Assembly (NCBI GenBank): GCA_948470475.1
Contig: OX419337.1
Location: forward strand, 38,698,505 to 38,762,504
Direction: 5' to 3'
DNA length: 64,000 bases
Source: Galaxea fascicularis
Lineage: Eukaryota > Cnidaria > Anthozoa > Scleractinia > Euphylliidae
The notes below the pieces were generated by a model. That model saw only the letters and a program-made list of their open reading frames with translations. It was not told where the DNA came from and did not search any database. Below, piece by piece: positions 32,901 through 48,240 of the stretch. How positions within the stretch are numbered: position 1 is the stretch's first letter; each line of letters starts with the position of its first letter. A program made the translations under genes and the position numbers.

Positions 32901-35900
32901 TCTCTGGAATTTTCGTCGGCTAAAAAAGAAGATTTAAGGACATAATCAATAAAGGTCAAAGCATGCCCAGCCACAGCCCCCTGTGAGAATTTTTTGAGAG
33001 GAAAATGCATTTCTTGAATTTTATGTTTGGCATACCGCGCGGTTTGGGTTTCACTTAACAATAAACGGAAATAAAGGTTAAAAAACAATTAACCTTTTTA
33101 AGGTCTTCTCTTTGTTCCAAACGATTCTTGATTCCTTTTTAAGATTCTACGACTGATTGGCACTGAAGCACAGTTTGAAAGGCTTAGTTGGCATTTAGCT
33201 TCGCATTATGAGCACTATTAGGAAGTGGTGTGAGAGGGGCTATTCTCAAAGGGCAAGGGTAACCCGCCTTTAAGTCGCAATGCAGAGCGCCTTGAAGAAA
33301 AGCTGAATTGACTTATGTCTTAAAGCACTTGGTGTGTTATGGTCGGATTGAGTTCACTTGCAAATCGTTTATAAAAATAGTTACCTGTTACGGCTTTAGT
33401 AGTCAACGCGATCTGAATTCCTGCACTTGTTTAAAGTACCTCAGGGCTAAATCTTAAAGATATAAGGCTAATTTCGTGCTGTTTCCGCGATTTGCTTTCA
33501 TATTGAAAACTAATTTCAAGTTCTAAAATTTTAAGCTGTTTGCATGTGTAATATTGGCTAACTATGCCGGTGAGACTCTTACATCAATACCGTCGTATTA
33601 GACACGATTAAAACAACAGATTTTATCGGGCGCTAAGGCGTTAAGGCTAAGCGGTGTGTTTATGCCACAGAGCACGTTTCAAGTTTCGTGTTGGTTTAGC
33701 GGTGCTGTTTCCGCTTTATTTTTTCAACTGGGCTTAAAAAGGCTCCTAAACGACGAACTGTACTAACACTGGTTAATCCGCTAACACCAAACATTCGGAT
33801 CTCTGTTGACAAGTTTTTTTTTTATGATGAATCATTTCTGCAGGCCGTGATTAATATTGACAAACCACAACGCCGTCAATCGAGTCATTCTCTTTGGCTC
33901 GAAGCTGGGAACAAGACTACCACCACACCAGGCTGGCAGTGTTGAATACTCTGTCCAGGACTGCAGAAAGGACCAAATTTGGTTTCAAATACTGCGATAG
34001 TATCCGATTATCACATAAGCACTTCTTGTAGAAATAGTCTGTATTCCTGGCGTCAAATATAAGTTTATTGCGGACGTCCCACGGCGAACATCCGATAGCA
34101 CGACACCTTGGCGCACATTTGAAAGCTGTTAGTACCTGATTGTGGAGGGTTGCGAAACATATGGAGCGATTATACGTATAAATGTGCAAGAAAAGACGAA
34201 ACTTAAGCCGTCGGAAAATACAATAATGGGCTTAAAAGATAACAGGTTGGGGACTTGCAATTCGAACTAGAATGTCGAAACTGAGGCCGAAAAATTTGGC
34301 TACCGCGTAGGCAATCCAGATTCACTGGTGCATGGTTTGTAATGGTAGTTTTATTGCCTTCCAATTTCAGACAAGACTGAACGTCTCCTTTGTTTTGTAC
34401 GTTAACATTACCATTCGTATAAAACACTGGTAAAGTCATACATACGTTAGATCACACAAGCGCTAAGTAGCTTGTTAGCGCTAGTTTAGGTATATGTGGT
34501 ATATTTCTCCAAAAAAGCAGAGACGTTTTATCTAAGAAGAAAAGGAGCAATATACAAATTGAGCAACACGGGTGGATTTATCAACAAACCTGTGACCGGA
34601 AAAGCTCTGCATTTCACTCCAACGTAACTAGCCTAATTGATGTTAGTAAATAAAACTAATTACACATTGATTTGTGGCTAAGGTACCGCACTTTTTCACA
34701 GATTATTAAAGGATATTAGCGCCAATATTTTAAACAACCCTTCCTCTGCAAACTGCAAGTGGTCGAACTAAGACAGATTCAATTACATCTCTGATAAAGT
34801 TACAGCCACTAAAGATGTAACAAACAAAGAACTCGACAGTTTGGGGTTCTTGGTCTTCTGTATTCATGGGTCATTTATTGACGCTGTCAACTTGCTGAGA
34901 GCAAATGTGGTTTTTGTCTTTCCCTTGTTTAATTAATATTTGCACTCAAATGACACATTGTCTTTAAAACTGAATGGCGATATTAAGTATACGTCAGAGA
35001 GTCGCTATATTAAACTTATCAATATGACAAGGCCAGAATATCAAAATCACGAATTGTTCCACTTAGTAATAACTTCCACCCTAGTGCTACTCCCAGTAAC
35101 AATATGAACAGTTCAACAGCGCTGTATGAACCGTTTTGTAAAAACGTTAATGGATGCTTGATACCTCAGATACCAGTTTAGTCTCAACCTCAAAATGCAC
35201 ACAAATATTAGCTCTAAATGCATACTCCAAAAGGCTTAAGAAAACATACCGAGCACTTGACGAAGTTGTTATGTTGAGAGTCTTCGCACTTTCGGGTAAA
35301 CTAGAGCCTAATTCAACGCACTACTCGATTATGGTGCAACCTCGACAACTGAAAGTGTTAATACCTATCTTTCACTTGAAATAGATGGAAAATAAATGAG
35401 GCGCTTCATGTCTTGTGTCATGCGGTTTCTAATTGCGTGATCAAACGCTCACGGTGGTTCTCAATCTCACATGGAAGGAATCAATTATGGCCATTTGCTA
35501 AAACACGATCCGCCAAGTCAGAAAGAACTATGGCCGATAAAAACTTAACTTTTGTCCTTTGGTGTAGGTTGTTTGCATTTTGCTGGTGAATAGCCAATTT
35601 TTTTTTAACGTGACATTAATCTCACATACCTGCTTGTGTGAGAAGCTAAAGTTAGATCTAACGTCGAGCAGTTTATTAAACCGTTATGATGCAAAGTTAA
35701 TGACATCCAAACCTTCATAATTGAAGTATCCAAAGATGTTCTTAATTAAATTAAACAATTAAAAAAGACTTGCGTTTTCACCTTTAAGTAACTCAGGCAC
35801 GTTCGTTTTGATAAATTTTTTTTTCAGTGACAGCTACAGAGATGGTTAACAAGGCTAAAATGAAGACCTGGATTGAATTTTGACGAAGCAGCAGTAAAGT

Positions 35901-38900
35901 TTCATGCAAACAATTTTGTTTGACGTGATGTATTACCTAATATAAAGCTGAAATTGAACACCGATTTCTCCTGGGTGGGGTAAATGCGGTTTAGCATATG
36001 ATGGTTTTGGCTTTAGAGAAATGCAGCATTGCTCAACAATAAACCGACATCGCTTCCGCATGTCTTAGTTTCAAGCTGCGCGAGTGTCACCAAGAATCAT
36101 AAGGTACAACTTTTGAGCGCCTTAGATCTGCTTCACAGCATGTCAGGAACAGATTGTAAGTATGATATCAGCTTTGTTTGTAATTAGAAAAATATATTGA
36201 CGAACTTCTGTTTTTTTAAAACATATGGATTCAGAGAACTTTCTTTCCTTTGTGGTTGCGCTGAGACTAATTAAAGAATTACCTCACAATGGAGCAAACG
36301 AGCCCTCAAAAGCTAATGTACTTCCTTGGTATTGGATTTCCACGAGTATGCAAAAACTTTAAGACTTGAGCCATAAAAAAAACGGTTCATCACTGAGAAA
36401 ACTCAGTGAGATGCTGATTCTTTTACTAACAATATTTTTAATGCGGAGGGCTTAGGAGTATCGCAATTTACGAAGCAAACGAACAGCTGTTTTGGTTTGA
36501 ATGAGAAAGAACTGCTTAATCGGAAGCTATCGGATTTAACTCACTGAGATCTCATACCATACGGAACACATTTAAAGTTTCCACCTCATGCCTAGCTAAG
36601 CTGAAACATTTGCTTTCGTCTAACACTTGTCACTGTTGCTCGATTCAAGTCCGAAAATGTTAAAATATATACGTGTACTTTGCTTTGAGCACACATTTGC
36701 CAAGGCCTTCTGGTGCTATTTACTGATGAACTGACCCACGAATTCGACCAGTAGAGAGTACCCTATTCACAACGGCTTGTATTAGTTTGTTTGTAAATAT
36801 TACCTAAAATAGTCATAATTCTTTTGGTTATCTGACCTTGACCAGTATAGAAATACTTTTCAACTATTTACTTCTTATTCTTTTAAGGTATTTCAGCGAA
36901 TAAAGATAGTCATCAAGATGGCAATGTGTAGTCAAGAAATTGAAGCAAGACTTCTAATTTTTGATCAATTTCAAAATCAAGAGGTTTGACTTACTGTTTC
37001 AGTTTTGTTCTAGTTTTGTTTTGGAAGGGAGTCACTTTTATGAGGATTATATTGACTTGAAAATTTTTTTGTCCAATTTATGATATTGTTCCTTTTCGCC
37101 CACAATCCATTTTCTTTCTTTTTATTAATTTGCTAATTATCACTGCATTGAGGTCCTTACAGACATACATTGTATATAATGGCGTCGTCTAGACGAGCAT
37201 TTCCATTAAAGCTTTATTAGTTATATTTTGCACGGCAAATAATGGTTACAATTCAGTATCATAGGTGCCTAATTCCTGACACTTCTGTGAATACTAGTAG
37301 TCTACGAGTATACTATGATAAAGGTTTTCACCTTCGCGCATTCCTTAACGAATAGAATAGCATCCAACACCAATTCGAGTTCTTCTATATTAAGTTTGGC
37401 ATTGTTTTTCAAAGAAACAGCCGGGAATTGTGAGGGCGTAACAGATACTTAAAGCCATGATATCCAGGTTTGTATTATGAGAACAAGATGACAACTTTGT
37501 TTCAATGACCATATGCCCGAACAAAAGCTCTCAACTTCATGAAATAATTAGTACGACCACGCCTTTTAATCGGAACAAACACAAAATTACTTTAGATAAT
37601 CATGCCTCAACATTTTCTGATTCATTCGGCCTCTTAAATCTTATGACCTGTAATTCTGCTGGAACAAGCGCAAATGACATTCCTATGAAATACATTTTCT
37701 TTTTAAACGAATTTGATCAAAAGTAGTTAGAGTTGTGTTCAATATTCCATCAGTCGACTCAGTCTTGTTTTGTTCTGTTTCCCAAAGATTGAATCAACAG
37801 ATCGAAGAAAAAAAATTCAAATTAGAAAACGTGACTGTCTCCATTGACAGGCAAAGCAATTCAAGAACTTGAACTTTTTAGCTAAAGAACAAATATTATC
37901 CTGTTTAAAATCCCGCTGTGTGGAATAGTGTTGGAATAACAATACGAATGGGTGTTAATATCACTACTTTGAAAAGAAAGCTAAAAATTAAAAGCTTCCT
38001 GCAACAACAGTTATGTAAAATGTGTCAATAATCTGAAGGATCTAGAAACTGTGTTTATATGAAACGTTTTACCTATTGAATTAAGTCTGTTTTGGTGAAT
38101 GTAAAATTTGTTATTGTATGGAGGCTTTTTCCATTGTATTTATTTTCTTTTGCTATCATATTTTCAATAGCACACATTAACCTTTTAAACTGCCTTATCA
38201 AATAACCTGCTTTTTTTGTATTAATCTTACCCTTAGCAGTTAGTAGCGTGGGTGTTAAAAAGGCCAGTCTAAGCAGTTTTAACGTTAGAGTGGGGCAGGA
38301 CTTTGTTCTAAGGTAATTGCGCGTCTGGTTTTTATCTAAGTCAAACAATAAATCAGCTCCAGAGACTAGGCTACCAGGACCAAGCGGCTACCGCATGCGC
38401 AGTAGCATGTGATTTCACATATGGGAGAGGCTTCTACTGGAAAAATTTAAGGTGGCTAGCTTGTAAGGAGAAGACACGTCAATTTGGATGTAGTTTAATG
38501 TCCAAATGAGGTGGAGACCTTTCCATAGTATATAACACTAGTTCGACATGGTTCAACGTAATAGAATTTGGAAAAAATGACTCGTCGTTTAGTCGGTCCA
38601 AGGTGGTCATTTTTTCGAGGGCCAATAGTTCATGGACAATTAATTATACTTATGTGTCACCCTTCCTACACTAAGTGGATCTTCTAATTGATTGAAAAGT
38701 TATCATTTGCTGGGCACTAAATTTAGAGGCTGACTCGAAAAACTCAGGAGCACTTTTAGGCTTGGTTTCTCTAGTTTGCACGGCACTTCAATACAAAAAT
38801 GACTCCTAGTTTAGCACACAGTCATCGCACAAAATTGCACATTTACTTACAATTACCAAAAATGTGCACAATAAAAAAAAAGCAAAATTCAAAGTAAAAG

Positions 38901-39138
38901 TTATAGCGGTCTCACATTGGTACTCAGAGGGCTTTCAATGGCGTTTTTTTTCAGGCCGTCTTCTTTTCTTTTCTAATTAGGTGATAAAAGATAACTACTT
39001 TCCTAATTAAGACAAAATTAATTTTGCTTTATTTAATCACTGTTTCGTAGTCTTTTATCAATAGATTAAAAAGGCTTTATGTGCTTTTACAATTATGCTT
39101 ACCGAGAACTTGCCACTAACCTTTTCCGTGCATTTCAG

Positions 39139-39252
39139 GAAAATCCTTGCATCGACGACAGAGCGAGAAGGTGGCACAAACTCTGGCCATTTCTTACAAA
39201 ACTGTTTCGGAGTTTCTCATCTTTAACACAGTCCCATTCAACATCATGTTAG
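39139..39252 (+). CDS. Candidate terminal exon (very weak)
   Basis: A good acceptor (CCTTTTCCGTGCATTTCAG) is followed by 37 open codons and TAG. The peptide starts ENPCIDDRARRWHKLW. No family is recognised and no upstream exon was identified. Confidence 0.12.
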   Translation, partial: ENPCIDDRARRWHKLWPFLTKLFRSFSSLTQSHSTSC

Positions 39253-42200
39253 GCTTTCTCTTTGCCCGTCAGCTGAGGTTAAGTCATCCAAAGTTGTCAC
39301 GGGCTGACCTATGCCTTGCTCAGAGCTTGCGGTGTAGTCTATGGATGGAGGAAGCAAGCAAATGCCATGAATTATCCCGTAAATGAATGATTCCCATTGC
39401 CTGCATCTTGCCATGAGCCTTGCATGAAGGGGATATTATACTCCGGGCCACTTGTTCCTTCAAAATCAAACTTGACCAGAAGAAACCACCAACAGGCAGC
39501 TCGTTGCCATGAATGATGACAAACACAATGATGTTTGAGTCTCTTGTTGCCACGGAAACCGAGCAAGCTTTTGTAATTAAGATCGCATAAAAAGCGTTTT
39601 CTTTGTAAACATAAATGGGCAAAAAACACTTAACCACTAAGACAAGAAACAATTTTTTGCAGATTATGTTTAGAGTGATCTAGGTATTGAATCTAAACTG
39701 GTGGACTGTCTGATTATTTGCAGAGAGATAAATCTTAAAAGTTTCGCTTTACAAAAAAGGTTGTTTTTGTGCCTATACCTACCATCAATCTTTTGCATGC
39801 TATGCAAGAACAAGTTTAACAGATTAGCTTTATTTTGGTTCATGACCCACAATATTTGTCAGGCTCGAACTTAAGCCCCAGAAAGCTGGTAATAGCAAAA
39901 GCGTAGAAAGAAAAGCATGCTTTCCATTTACAGCCATGCAGGTTTCAAAGTTCAAAACGTATCTAGACTGGTCGAAAAAAATTTCTGGAGTCAGATTTTG
40001 CCATCTTTTCTTAAAATTCTATTGCAAAAGTGTTTGTTAAACATTAAAACAAGCAAAACAGTAAGTGGTGTGACAATGCATTTCTCCAGCGAAGTAAGCT
40101 TAATTTAGAATAGCAAATGCATGAAAACAACATAAAGCTTAAGCTTATTTTAGTAGCTACGATCGAAGCCGTGCAATAAGTAAATTGAAATCTCACCCGG
40201 CGAATGAGCAGTTCCAACAAATCTTTCTTCCACTTACTCTTTTATTCAGAGAGTAAACATTACAAAACGGAGAAAAAAAGCAAACAAGAGCTCAGTCAGT
40301 ATGCTTTTTTATCAGCAGCCTCAACCAAGCAGCCAAGTAGCAAGAATCTGACTTTGCATCCTGGGAAATTTGAGATCTCTTTGAGCGGGAAAGACACTTT
40401 AAAAACGTTCAATGAAAATGTCACAAATGCAGATTGAAGCCTGGTCAGACTACGTTTATTTGGTTTATGGCCCCTTGTCCACAAAGAACAACTGCCAGCA
40501 GCTCGAAACGAGCATTTAAACAAAGTTTGCCACATTAACAGTGCCAATAAACAGTTATTTGAAATTGGCAAGCTTAACACCTTCTCAGCCATGACCTCCG
40601 ACACCAGCAAATGACCCAAAATACAGCAATTTAGATCAATTTTGACACATTTTAAGGTAATTTTGCAAACGATTCTACCGATACGAACTGAAAGTGAATT
40701 CAAATTTAAAATGTGCCGAGAATAGTCACGTGACCAGCTCTCATGTGACAATGCACATACATACTGCACCCAGTCCCTCCATCAAAATCTTTGGATAAGT
40801 AAGAGTTTTAAGACACACTCACCCCTTCCCAAGGTTTCGTATATTTTATAGTGTGAGATACCACCTTAAACAAAGACAATGAATATCCGTTTCCCAGAAC
40901 AATTTGAACTATTTTCTAGCCAACGAAAATAAGGATTCCAAGGAATTTTGAAAAATTTTAAACCAATCAGAAGAAAGTAAGTTTGTTTTGTCGGCGGAGG
41001 CCGCGACTGCACCACCAGTTTTGGTGGGAAAAATTGTCGTCACCGACAAAACCACTAACGAGGAACCTCAACGTAAAAGCTAGGACTTGATTTGAAACTT
41101 GATCTAGTTAGCGTTAAAACGATTGTTTTTAATTTCTAGTGTAAACTTGCTTGGTCTTTTCTAGACAAAGGAGATCATAAGATCTGAGAGTTTCAAAATC
41201 GATGCAAACTTCAGCTCTTTGAGATACACTGGGGCCAACACCGCAGTTGTTAGATAGGTCTCCCACCTAAGAGATCTTTAATTATAAACGGATAACATAT
41301 GGTAATTATGAAAAGTAATACTTTAAATTAAATTAATTAGTCCAATTTGAGCTTAAATTAAATTAAATTAAATCAATTAGTCCAATTTCTCAATTTCTCT
41401 TATTTTGGAAGTACGTAAAACGCCTCGGCCCGAGTATCAGTTTCTCACGCAGAACACATAAAGGCTAGTCTCGCCGTCTCGCAAATTTTCGACACTTCGG
41501 TTAATGAAAATAACAAAGAGGGTATTGGCGAAGAATGAAAAGCAGGTGTATTCTGTTCCAACCACGTGGACCACGTGTAACAGGCTCACTGCATGATACA
41601 AATGTTCAGCTTATCCCGAACTTACAGCTCGTGTTATTGTTTGTATTAACACATCATCCACATTTTCGCGCGGAAAGGTCACAAACGAAGTTAGCGCGCT
41701 ATCGTAATAATTATAAGCACCTCATTTCCAATTAACTCTTAATTTAACCTTAGAGTATCTCCAGTCTATAAGAAAAACGGTAATGGTAATAAATATCATC
41801 ATCAAATTTGGCACCGCGTTGATTAAACATCTTGCAATCACCTGCTACAGTAGTTCCATGAGATACATAGAGAGTAGCTGGAAAGTGCGTCGATGTTGTT
41901 GCCGGAAATTAGAAAAGGGTTCTTCCTTAAGTTTTGGACATTAAACAGAGCCTCCAAGCTCAACAAAATCCTTACAGAACAAAAGATAGCCCCTTGTAAT
42001 TGACAACATATAAAATGTCGATGGAAGCAGACACGGGTGGTATTGTTATATTTATAACTACAAATGGAATCCATTAGCTCTCGCCAAACTTGGCCAAATT
42101 AGGGTACACATAGTAATACCTTGAGTTGTTTTATTATCCAAACCATGTGGGATGTCATTATATCAATATCTGAAACGTGCGTAGAGTTTGGAATTTACTT

Positions 42201-42535
42201 TCGCATCCACACACTTAAGATGCTCACACGAGAACAAAGTAAGATGTATAACAGTCGTCTACCAGCTGTAGGGTGCAGTCTATGGTTACAATAAAAGGGC
42301 AACGCCCTTCAGCTGACCATTGAGGCCAGCTGTGATCTTTTCATGGGGATAAATCTCCTTACTAGATACATGAGTGGATGCTATTGATTCTGACACTTAA
42401 GTATCGTTATTATGATCTTCATTAATGTTATCTCAAATTTCGTTCTTGCCCACTTTTTCCAAGATAAATCAGTATCTTATCAAGTAACTGGTTCAACTCG
42501 CATGATTCTGGCACGGAGATACCCCAGGCGCCATT

Positions 42536-42554
42536 CCCCCCCCCCCCCCCCCCC
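42536..42554. repeat. Poly-C tract
   Basis: An uninterrupted run of 19 C. The complementary strand could form a G-quadruplex. Exact length may be an assembly artefact. Confidence 0.7.
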
Positions 42555-43013
42555 GCCCCGGCCCTGAAACTGGGCCAAGACGCGTCAAACCTCCCTGCTT
42601 CTAATTTAAGACAGAGATAGGCGTTTATTCGTAAAGTCATCGCACTAAAAAGATACATTGTGAATATGTGATCAGTACTACAAAGAATGTGAAAAATATA
42701 AGGGAAAGGTTTATCTATGGGGCTGGACCGTCCAATTCGATGAAGGAAATAATGAGAAATATTTCAGCGTTACTGGTCATTTTCTCTTATTTCTTGTCAT
42801 GTCTGATCAAGTGTAAAAATTGCAAGAAGAATTCGAACTTGGTCACTTTTGAGCCTAAACGTTTAATCAGTATCCGACAAGGGAAACAGAGAAACACTTG
42901 AAACTCGCCAGCGGACTCTCTCTGACGCCCTTGTCACTCTGTATCAGGAACCCATAGGCCCCTGTTGTATATAAAGGAATTAACTAGGGAAGAGGGACCC
43001 TGAGAACGATGCT

Positions 43014-43030
43014 GGGGGAGGGGGGGGGGG
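43014..43030. repeat. Poly-G tract
   Basis: Five G, one A, then eleven G. Another potential G-quadruplex site in the gene-poor stretch. Confidence 0.65.
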
Positions 43031-46000
43031 TAGATGGGGCTGATGACGATGTTGTGTGCGCTGGAACAGTGCATTCTTCAGCATTCTTCGTTAGTACCAC
43101 CAGGCGTATAACTTCAATAACTAATATTTGGGAAGTGCATGGCCAAGCCAGGCATACTGACACTTAATTAAAGAAGGTAATGCATGCTAACAATATTCTT
43201 GCTGAGAGGTCGAACGCCTTATCGGCGGCTTTCTATAATTTCTATTTGAGGCCGGATTTCCTGACAATTTTGCTATCAATATCATAATCACTTAATTGTA
43301 AAATTGAGAAAGAAACCCCGACCTTTCCAAACAAACCTGAATCGATACCTTTCTACAACCACAAATTTGAAAAAGACCCCACGTGCATGTATAACAATAA
43401 ATTTCTCCCCACGAATGACCTAGTGGTCTGCGCTTTCAGAAAAACAATTCCGCCTTGGTGCAATTCAAAGCTCCGCAGAAATAGCGCTACATGAAATGAG
43501 CAGCATGATGTATAAACAACAGAAACAACAACAACTTCGTAAACACAAGTATTTACATGATGCTTTCACGCCACAGAAGTCGCTGTGGGAGTTCAGTTCT
43601 AAATACCCGTGACCCTGTCCTCTCTCTACTATTCCGCTTTCAGGATGTTCTTCCCTCAAAGCCCCAACATAAAATTATCCCCTCGACAACTCTGTTTCCT
43701 TTAATAACGTCCCCAAACTTTCCCGAGTCCATTAATGAACTCAACGTACCTTTCTAAAACAAGGAAAAGAACCAGTTAGGTAAATAGCAACACCAGACGG
43801 CCGTCCTTTAACCCAAAATTGTTCAATTTGCAGCGACATTTGTTGTCACTCGATTTGCTTCTTTAAACCATAAGGATTTCATTATTTTGCTAACAACTGT
43901 GAGAACGGAAAATCCCGCGGTAATCAAGACTCCATCGCGTGCGTGCAACCATTTAAGGATATTTTACCCTCTGTCGACATGATAATGACCTAAAATTTAA
44001 GTATTTATTTGACGCATGACGTTTTAATGGTAATTCCTTTGATTATCGACAAACAGTTCCAGGTGTCGTTTAGGGGTCATGTCTAATTTTCCAATAACAG
44101 ACAACACGAAGTCTGCGAAGTGTCCACTTGGAGAAGTCTATCTGAATAAGCACACTGGAACACCTTTATTGCGCTGTTCCTAACAATTGATTCACACAAA
44201 TGACCTTTTGTAACTGAATATGAATGTATATATAAACGGTTCTTTTTAACTTTTAGGCGTAATAAACTGGTCGGTGAACAACGTTTAAAAGCAAATAGTT
44301 TATACTAATTAAAACGAGCTGTTTGGAATGGCAGCGGTACAGATCAGAAGGCTAACAGGACCTAACAAGGTTTTCACCATAACAACAAGAACCGGATGAC
44401 CATGCCCGCGAAATCAGTGTATGTTTTGTAAACTGTAAACTAGAAACAGACCTCTGGCGGGTTTGCTCGCATCACTCTAGGAGCAAATTTCCATTCTCAT
44501 AACGCTAGAGTCAAATAAAAGTCTGCTAACTGTAATAAATAGTCTTCAACGAAGATCTTAGTAAACTGACCGACTCTTTCTCGTTCTTGATCTAATTGTG
44601 CGGGATTTTCTTGTGTGATAGGGTTATTTAAAACTAGCCATGTACACTTTTATTCATTTTATTAGATTGTTTTCTATCTCTATGCAATTAAAACGCAGTT
44701 TTTTTGTCTTGCCATCACGATGAACCAAAAACTTACTGTCCACTGCCATGCACGTTTCTCTTGTTCGTCTCCAGCCGCTATCAGTAAGTGGCAATAACTA
44801 TTCGTGTATATCAAATAACGTTTTTACTGATCTTGGCAATCCACATAAATGCCCCATTAACACTGAAATTACAGCAAGGGATGAAAGTCGGTCACAAAGA
44901 ATTGTTGCATTGAATGAAACAGCCGCGTTTAGGAACTAAATCGAGGTCTTGAAGCCTGTCGCAGAAACAGGCGGTAACATTCAAGTACAGAGATATCTGT
45001 TTTTGACGACCGCTAATTAGCAAATTTAAAACATTCAGTTTAAGATAAGACCAGTTCTCTCAAGAATGTACTCATCAGCAGTGAGCAGCGGTCAGCCAAC
45101 TCTCTCTAATTTTAGTAGCTCCCTTTGATGTCAACCGGCCCGACAGAGATTACGAAAACGAGCAGCATGTTGACCCGTATTATAAAACAATGCTCGAGTC
45201 GCTTAAACCAAAGATTATTAAATTTGATAAAATTGTTAAGTGCAAACGTATGAGGACAATTTTTTACACTCTCTCTCGAGTGAACCTACTTCCAGGGTAA
45301 GCTCATACGGGGAGGAGAGATAGCGCGCGAAACCCCTTATCTATCTCGCGCGCGCACGTCAAGCATGTGGTTTCCTACACGCTCACCAATTCATCAATCC
45401 GTGAAAAATGAATTTGCGGAAATGAAAGGATCTAGCAATGGTCATATGCGCACCGATTGTTCTTATATTTTCCGCCAATGGTACCGCAAATTAAAACATA
45501 ATGCGCCCGAAGCCATTAAAGTTAGATGCAGAGCACATGTTAGATGCTGCTACATATCGTTTAATACCGCAAAAAGTAAAAGACTAAATAATATTTCTGT
45601 TTCCTTACAAGTCTACATTTAACAAGGCACGAGGTATTATGTTGGCCGTTATCATATTGTCATTGACTGGTACAGGTGTTGCCAGGTAATGTCGAGGAAA
45701 CATTCTTCACGTAACCACACTCATGGGTTCCAAAACAAAGATAAAGATATAAACTCTTGTTGTTAGGCCATCGTAGCTTGATTAAAAATAAAAGCCATCT
45801 TTTAATGCAAACATTAGTAGTGAGAAGTTGTTGCTTTATTGATAAGGTGTATCCTTTTACATATTTACTGTTAAGACCTCCCACGGGTCAGGGTACGAGA
45901 TTAGGCCTAACGTTGATCTAGAGAGCATGACTGTGGAAACTTGGGACTTGTGGAATGAAGTTCATGTACTGGTACCCAGTGCTCTTCATCCGTATTACCC

Positions 46001-48201
46001 GGTGTACATGCACCCAACTTACTCTCCCTACCCCCGCTGAAATCAAACTTTCTCTTTCTTCCCCGCTTCTAATCAGTGGAACCAAGAACATACACTTTAC
46101 AAAGGACACCTACAGCCCAAGATGCTTCATTGGGACTGGCTTATCACACCTGTCTTTCTCTCATTGTTGTTTCTAGCATATTCTGCTAACAAATCCTTGG
46201 AAGCAACCTGGAGAGGTGAAGGAGACTGAGAGTATAGCAGAAATTTAAAGCATACGAGAAAAAAGGATCACAAAAAAAGCAAAACTATAAATTATTGGTA
46301 AAGGCAATTTTCCTTTTATTATTATGACAAAATACGTATGTGTTAAATTTAACTCCGACAATGTAGTCGATCAGACGTTCGTAATTTAAGTAATAGTTGC
46401 ACACGTCCATTAAATGAATACGAAATTAAATATTTTAACGACCTAACTGTACAACAGTCTTATATTTTACCCCTGAAAATAATAAAACTACCTTTCGCGC
46501 GGAGATGCGCGTTCTCCGCATGCGCAAAAAATGACCGTTTTGCAGTGTGGTCATAGTTTTAAATACCATAAGAGCGGTATACAGTTGAGTGATATCAAAC
46601 CAAAAATCAAAGAAATTGCTACGGCCAATCACAGCAAGAGAAGCAGCTAAACGAACCAATCAGAATTCGAGCTAAATACATGTAACCGGCGCCAAGCACG
46701 GGAAAGCAAGCGAACTCGGAAATGGCCCATTGGTTTTGGTGTCGCTTCTCCCAGGTTGACAAACTGCCCCGAGTTTTGCTTGTGCAAAATGGAGCACAGG
46801 AATCATTATCGATGCTCAACTGAAAACCGCCCTAACAGATAGTTAGCCTTAATAAATAATATTCACTGACAAGAGTGAAACATTGGTGCGTTAAACGTGG
46901 GAGTACGTGAATGTAAATGCGTTTTGAAAAGTCTGATATTAGATCGCTGTAAAACACTAATATTGCAAACATTTTTTTTTCTCTGCCCCTGTCACTTTCC
47001 TATGGGTTGGACTATCAATTGCAACCATAACCTAAACGTATCACCAGAACAGCTCAAGCTGGATTTATAAACACGGCGTGTGGTTCGATTGGACAAGTTG
47101 CGAATCCTGATTTTTTTTTTGCGAGAGGCATATTTTTGGATACATCGTGAAAACCATTCGCATAGATTTTCTTGAGGAATTGTACAATAATCTATTTATA
47201 ATTTTTCGTATGAATTATGTTTGTTTGCGCGGTTGGCGATGGAATAAGTTCTGACGCTGGTCGCGTCTGTTCCCTTTCAAGAGCAATTCCCCGCGCGCTG
47301 CACATTTGTTTTACGCGCGCTAGAACTGTTCTAAGTGCAGCGTCAAGAACGTCTTAATGAGGCTTAACTAGTAACAGAGGTAAACTTAATCGATTGTATT
47401 GTCTATGGTTATCGTCCACGATAGTACACAATTGGTTATAAATAATTGATTAATCTCAAAATTAAACACTAAAATTAAATTTAAAAATTTACAATTCACA
47501 ATCGAGTACTCATTCATTTCAATTACGTACCTATTTTTAAAATTATTCGTTCACACTTGACAGTGCAGTTAAAGAACCGTTTCACTTTCCAACAAATATG
47601 AAAAACACAAGTAAGAACTCTAAACGTGGAAACTGGCACAATGTGAGGCAGAAATGCAACACGTACAATTTATGAATTTCTTCACCACAAAAAATTTAAT
47701 TTCGTTTAGTTCTCTTGCGAAAGGGGACAACAAAATTGGGAGAAGTTCAAGAATACAACTGTTACGTAAAAAATGTCTCTGGTGTGTAAAAAATCACGTG
47801 AAGATATTTTGTTCAAATGATTACTTAGGCTTGCACATATAATTCTGCACAAATGAATGAGCGTTTTCAGAGACATTAGGATAATTCAAGCATTTTTCTT
47901 GACTAGACGGGCAAAACTGCGTCTATTCTGTGGTGAATGACTTTGCGGTTTACAGTTTCCTGTATAATGATATGCGATGTTGTTGCAAGCTAAGACGGCA
48001 ATATTAATCTTTACGTGAAACACGGTGACTAGAAAATACTCTAAAAATGTATTAAAATTATCGTGCAGATAACAAACCTCTCTCTTTCTCAGAAGCTAGA
48101 ACAATTAATTATAGAACTCTGAATAAAGGGGGTAGTTTCTAAAGATACCGTGGTGCTGCGTCAGTGGGGAAGTAGTACACAAAAATTTGGTTTTATCAAC
48201 G

Positions 48202-48232
<31 letters not shown>

Positions 48233-48240
48233 GGATTCTA

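Larger units (their letters stand above)
27110..48240. other. Gene-poor stretch
   Basis: About 21 kb without a recognised gene on either strand. Open frames are short (the longest about 157 codons at 40296-40769, minus) and have no domain, signature motif or splice support. Identified content: an inverted repeat near 29.8 kb, AT-rich duplications near 41.33-41.40 kb, and poly-C and poly-G tracts at 42.5 and 43.0 kb. Small RNA genes, lncRNAs and enhancers cannot be excluded by eye. Confidence 0.5.

Noticed and set aside
40296..40769. 157-codon minus-strand open frame
   Set aside because: No domain, no splice context and no biased composition pointing to a protein; long frames of this size occur by chance in 64 kb.
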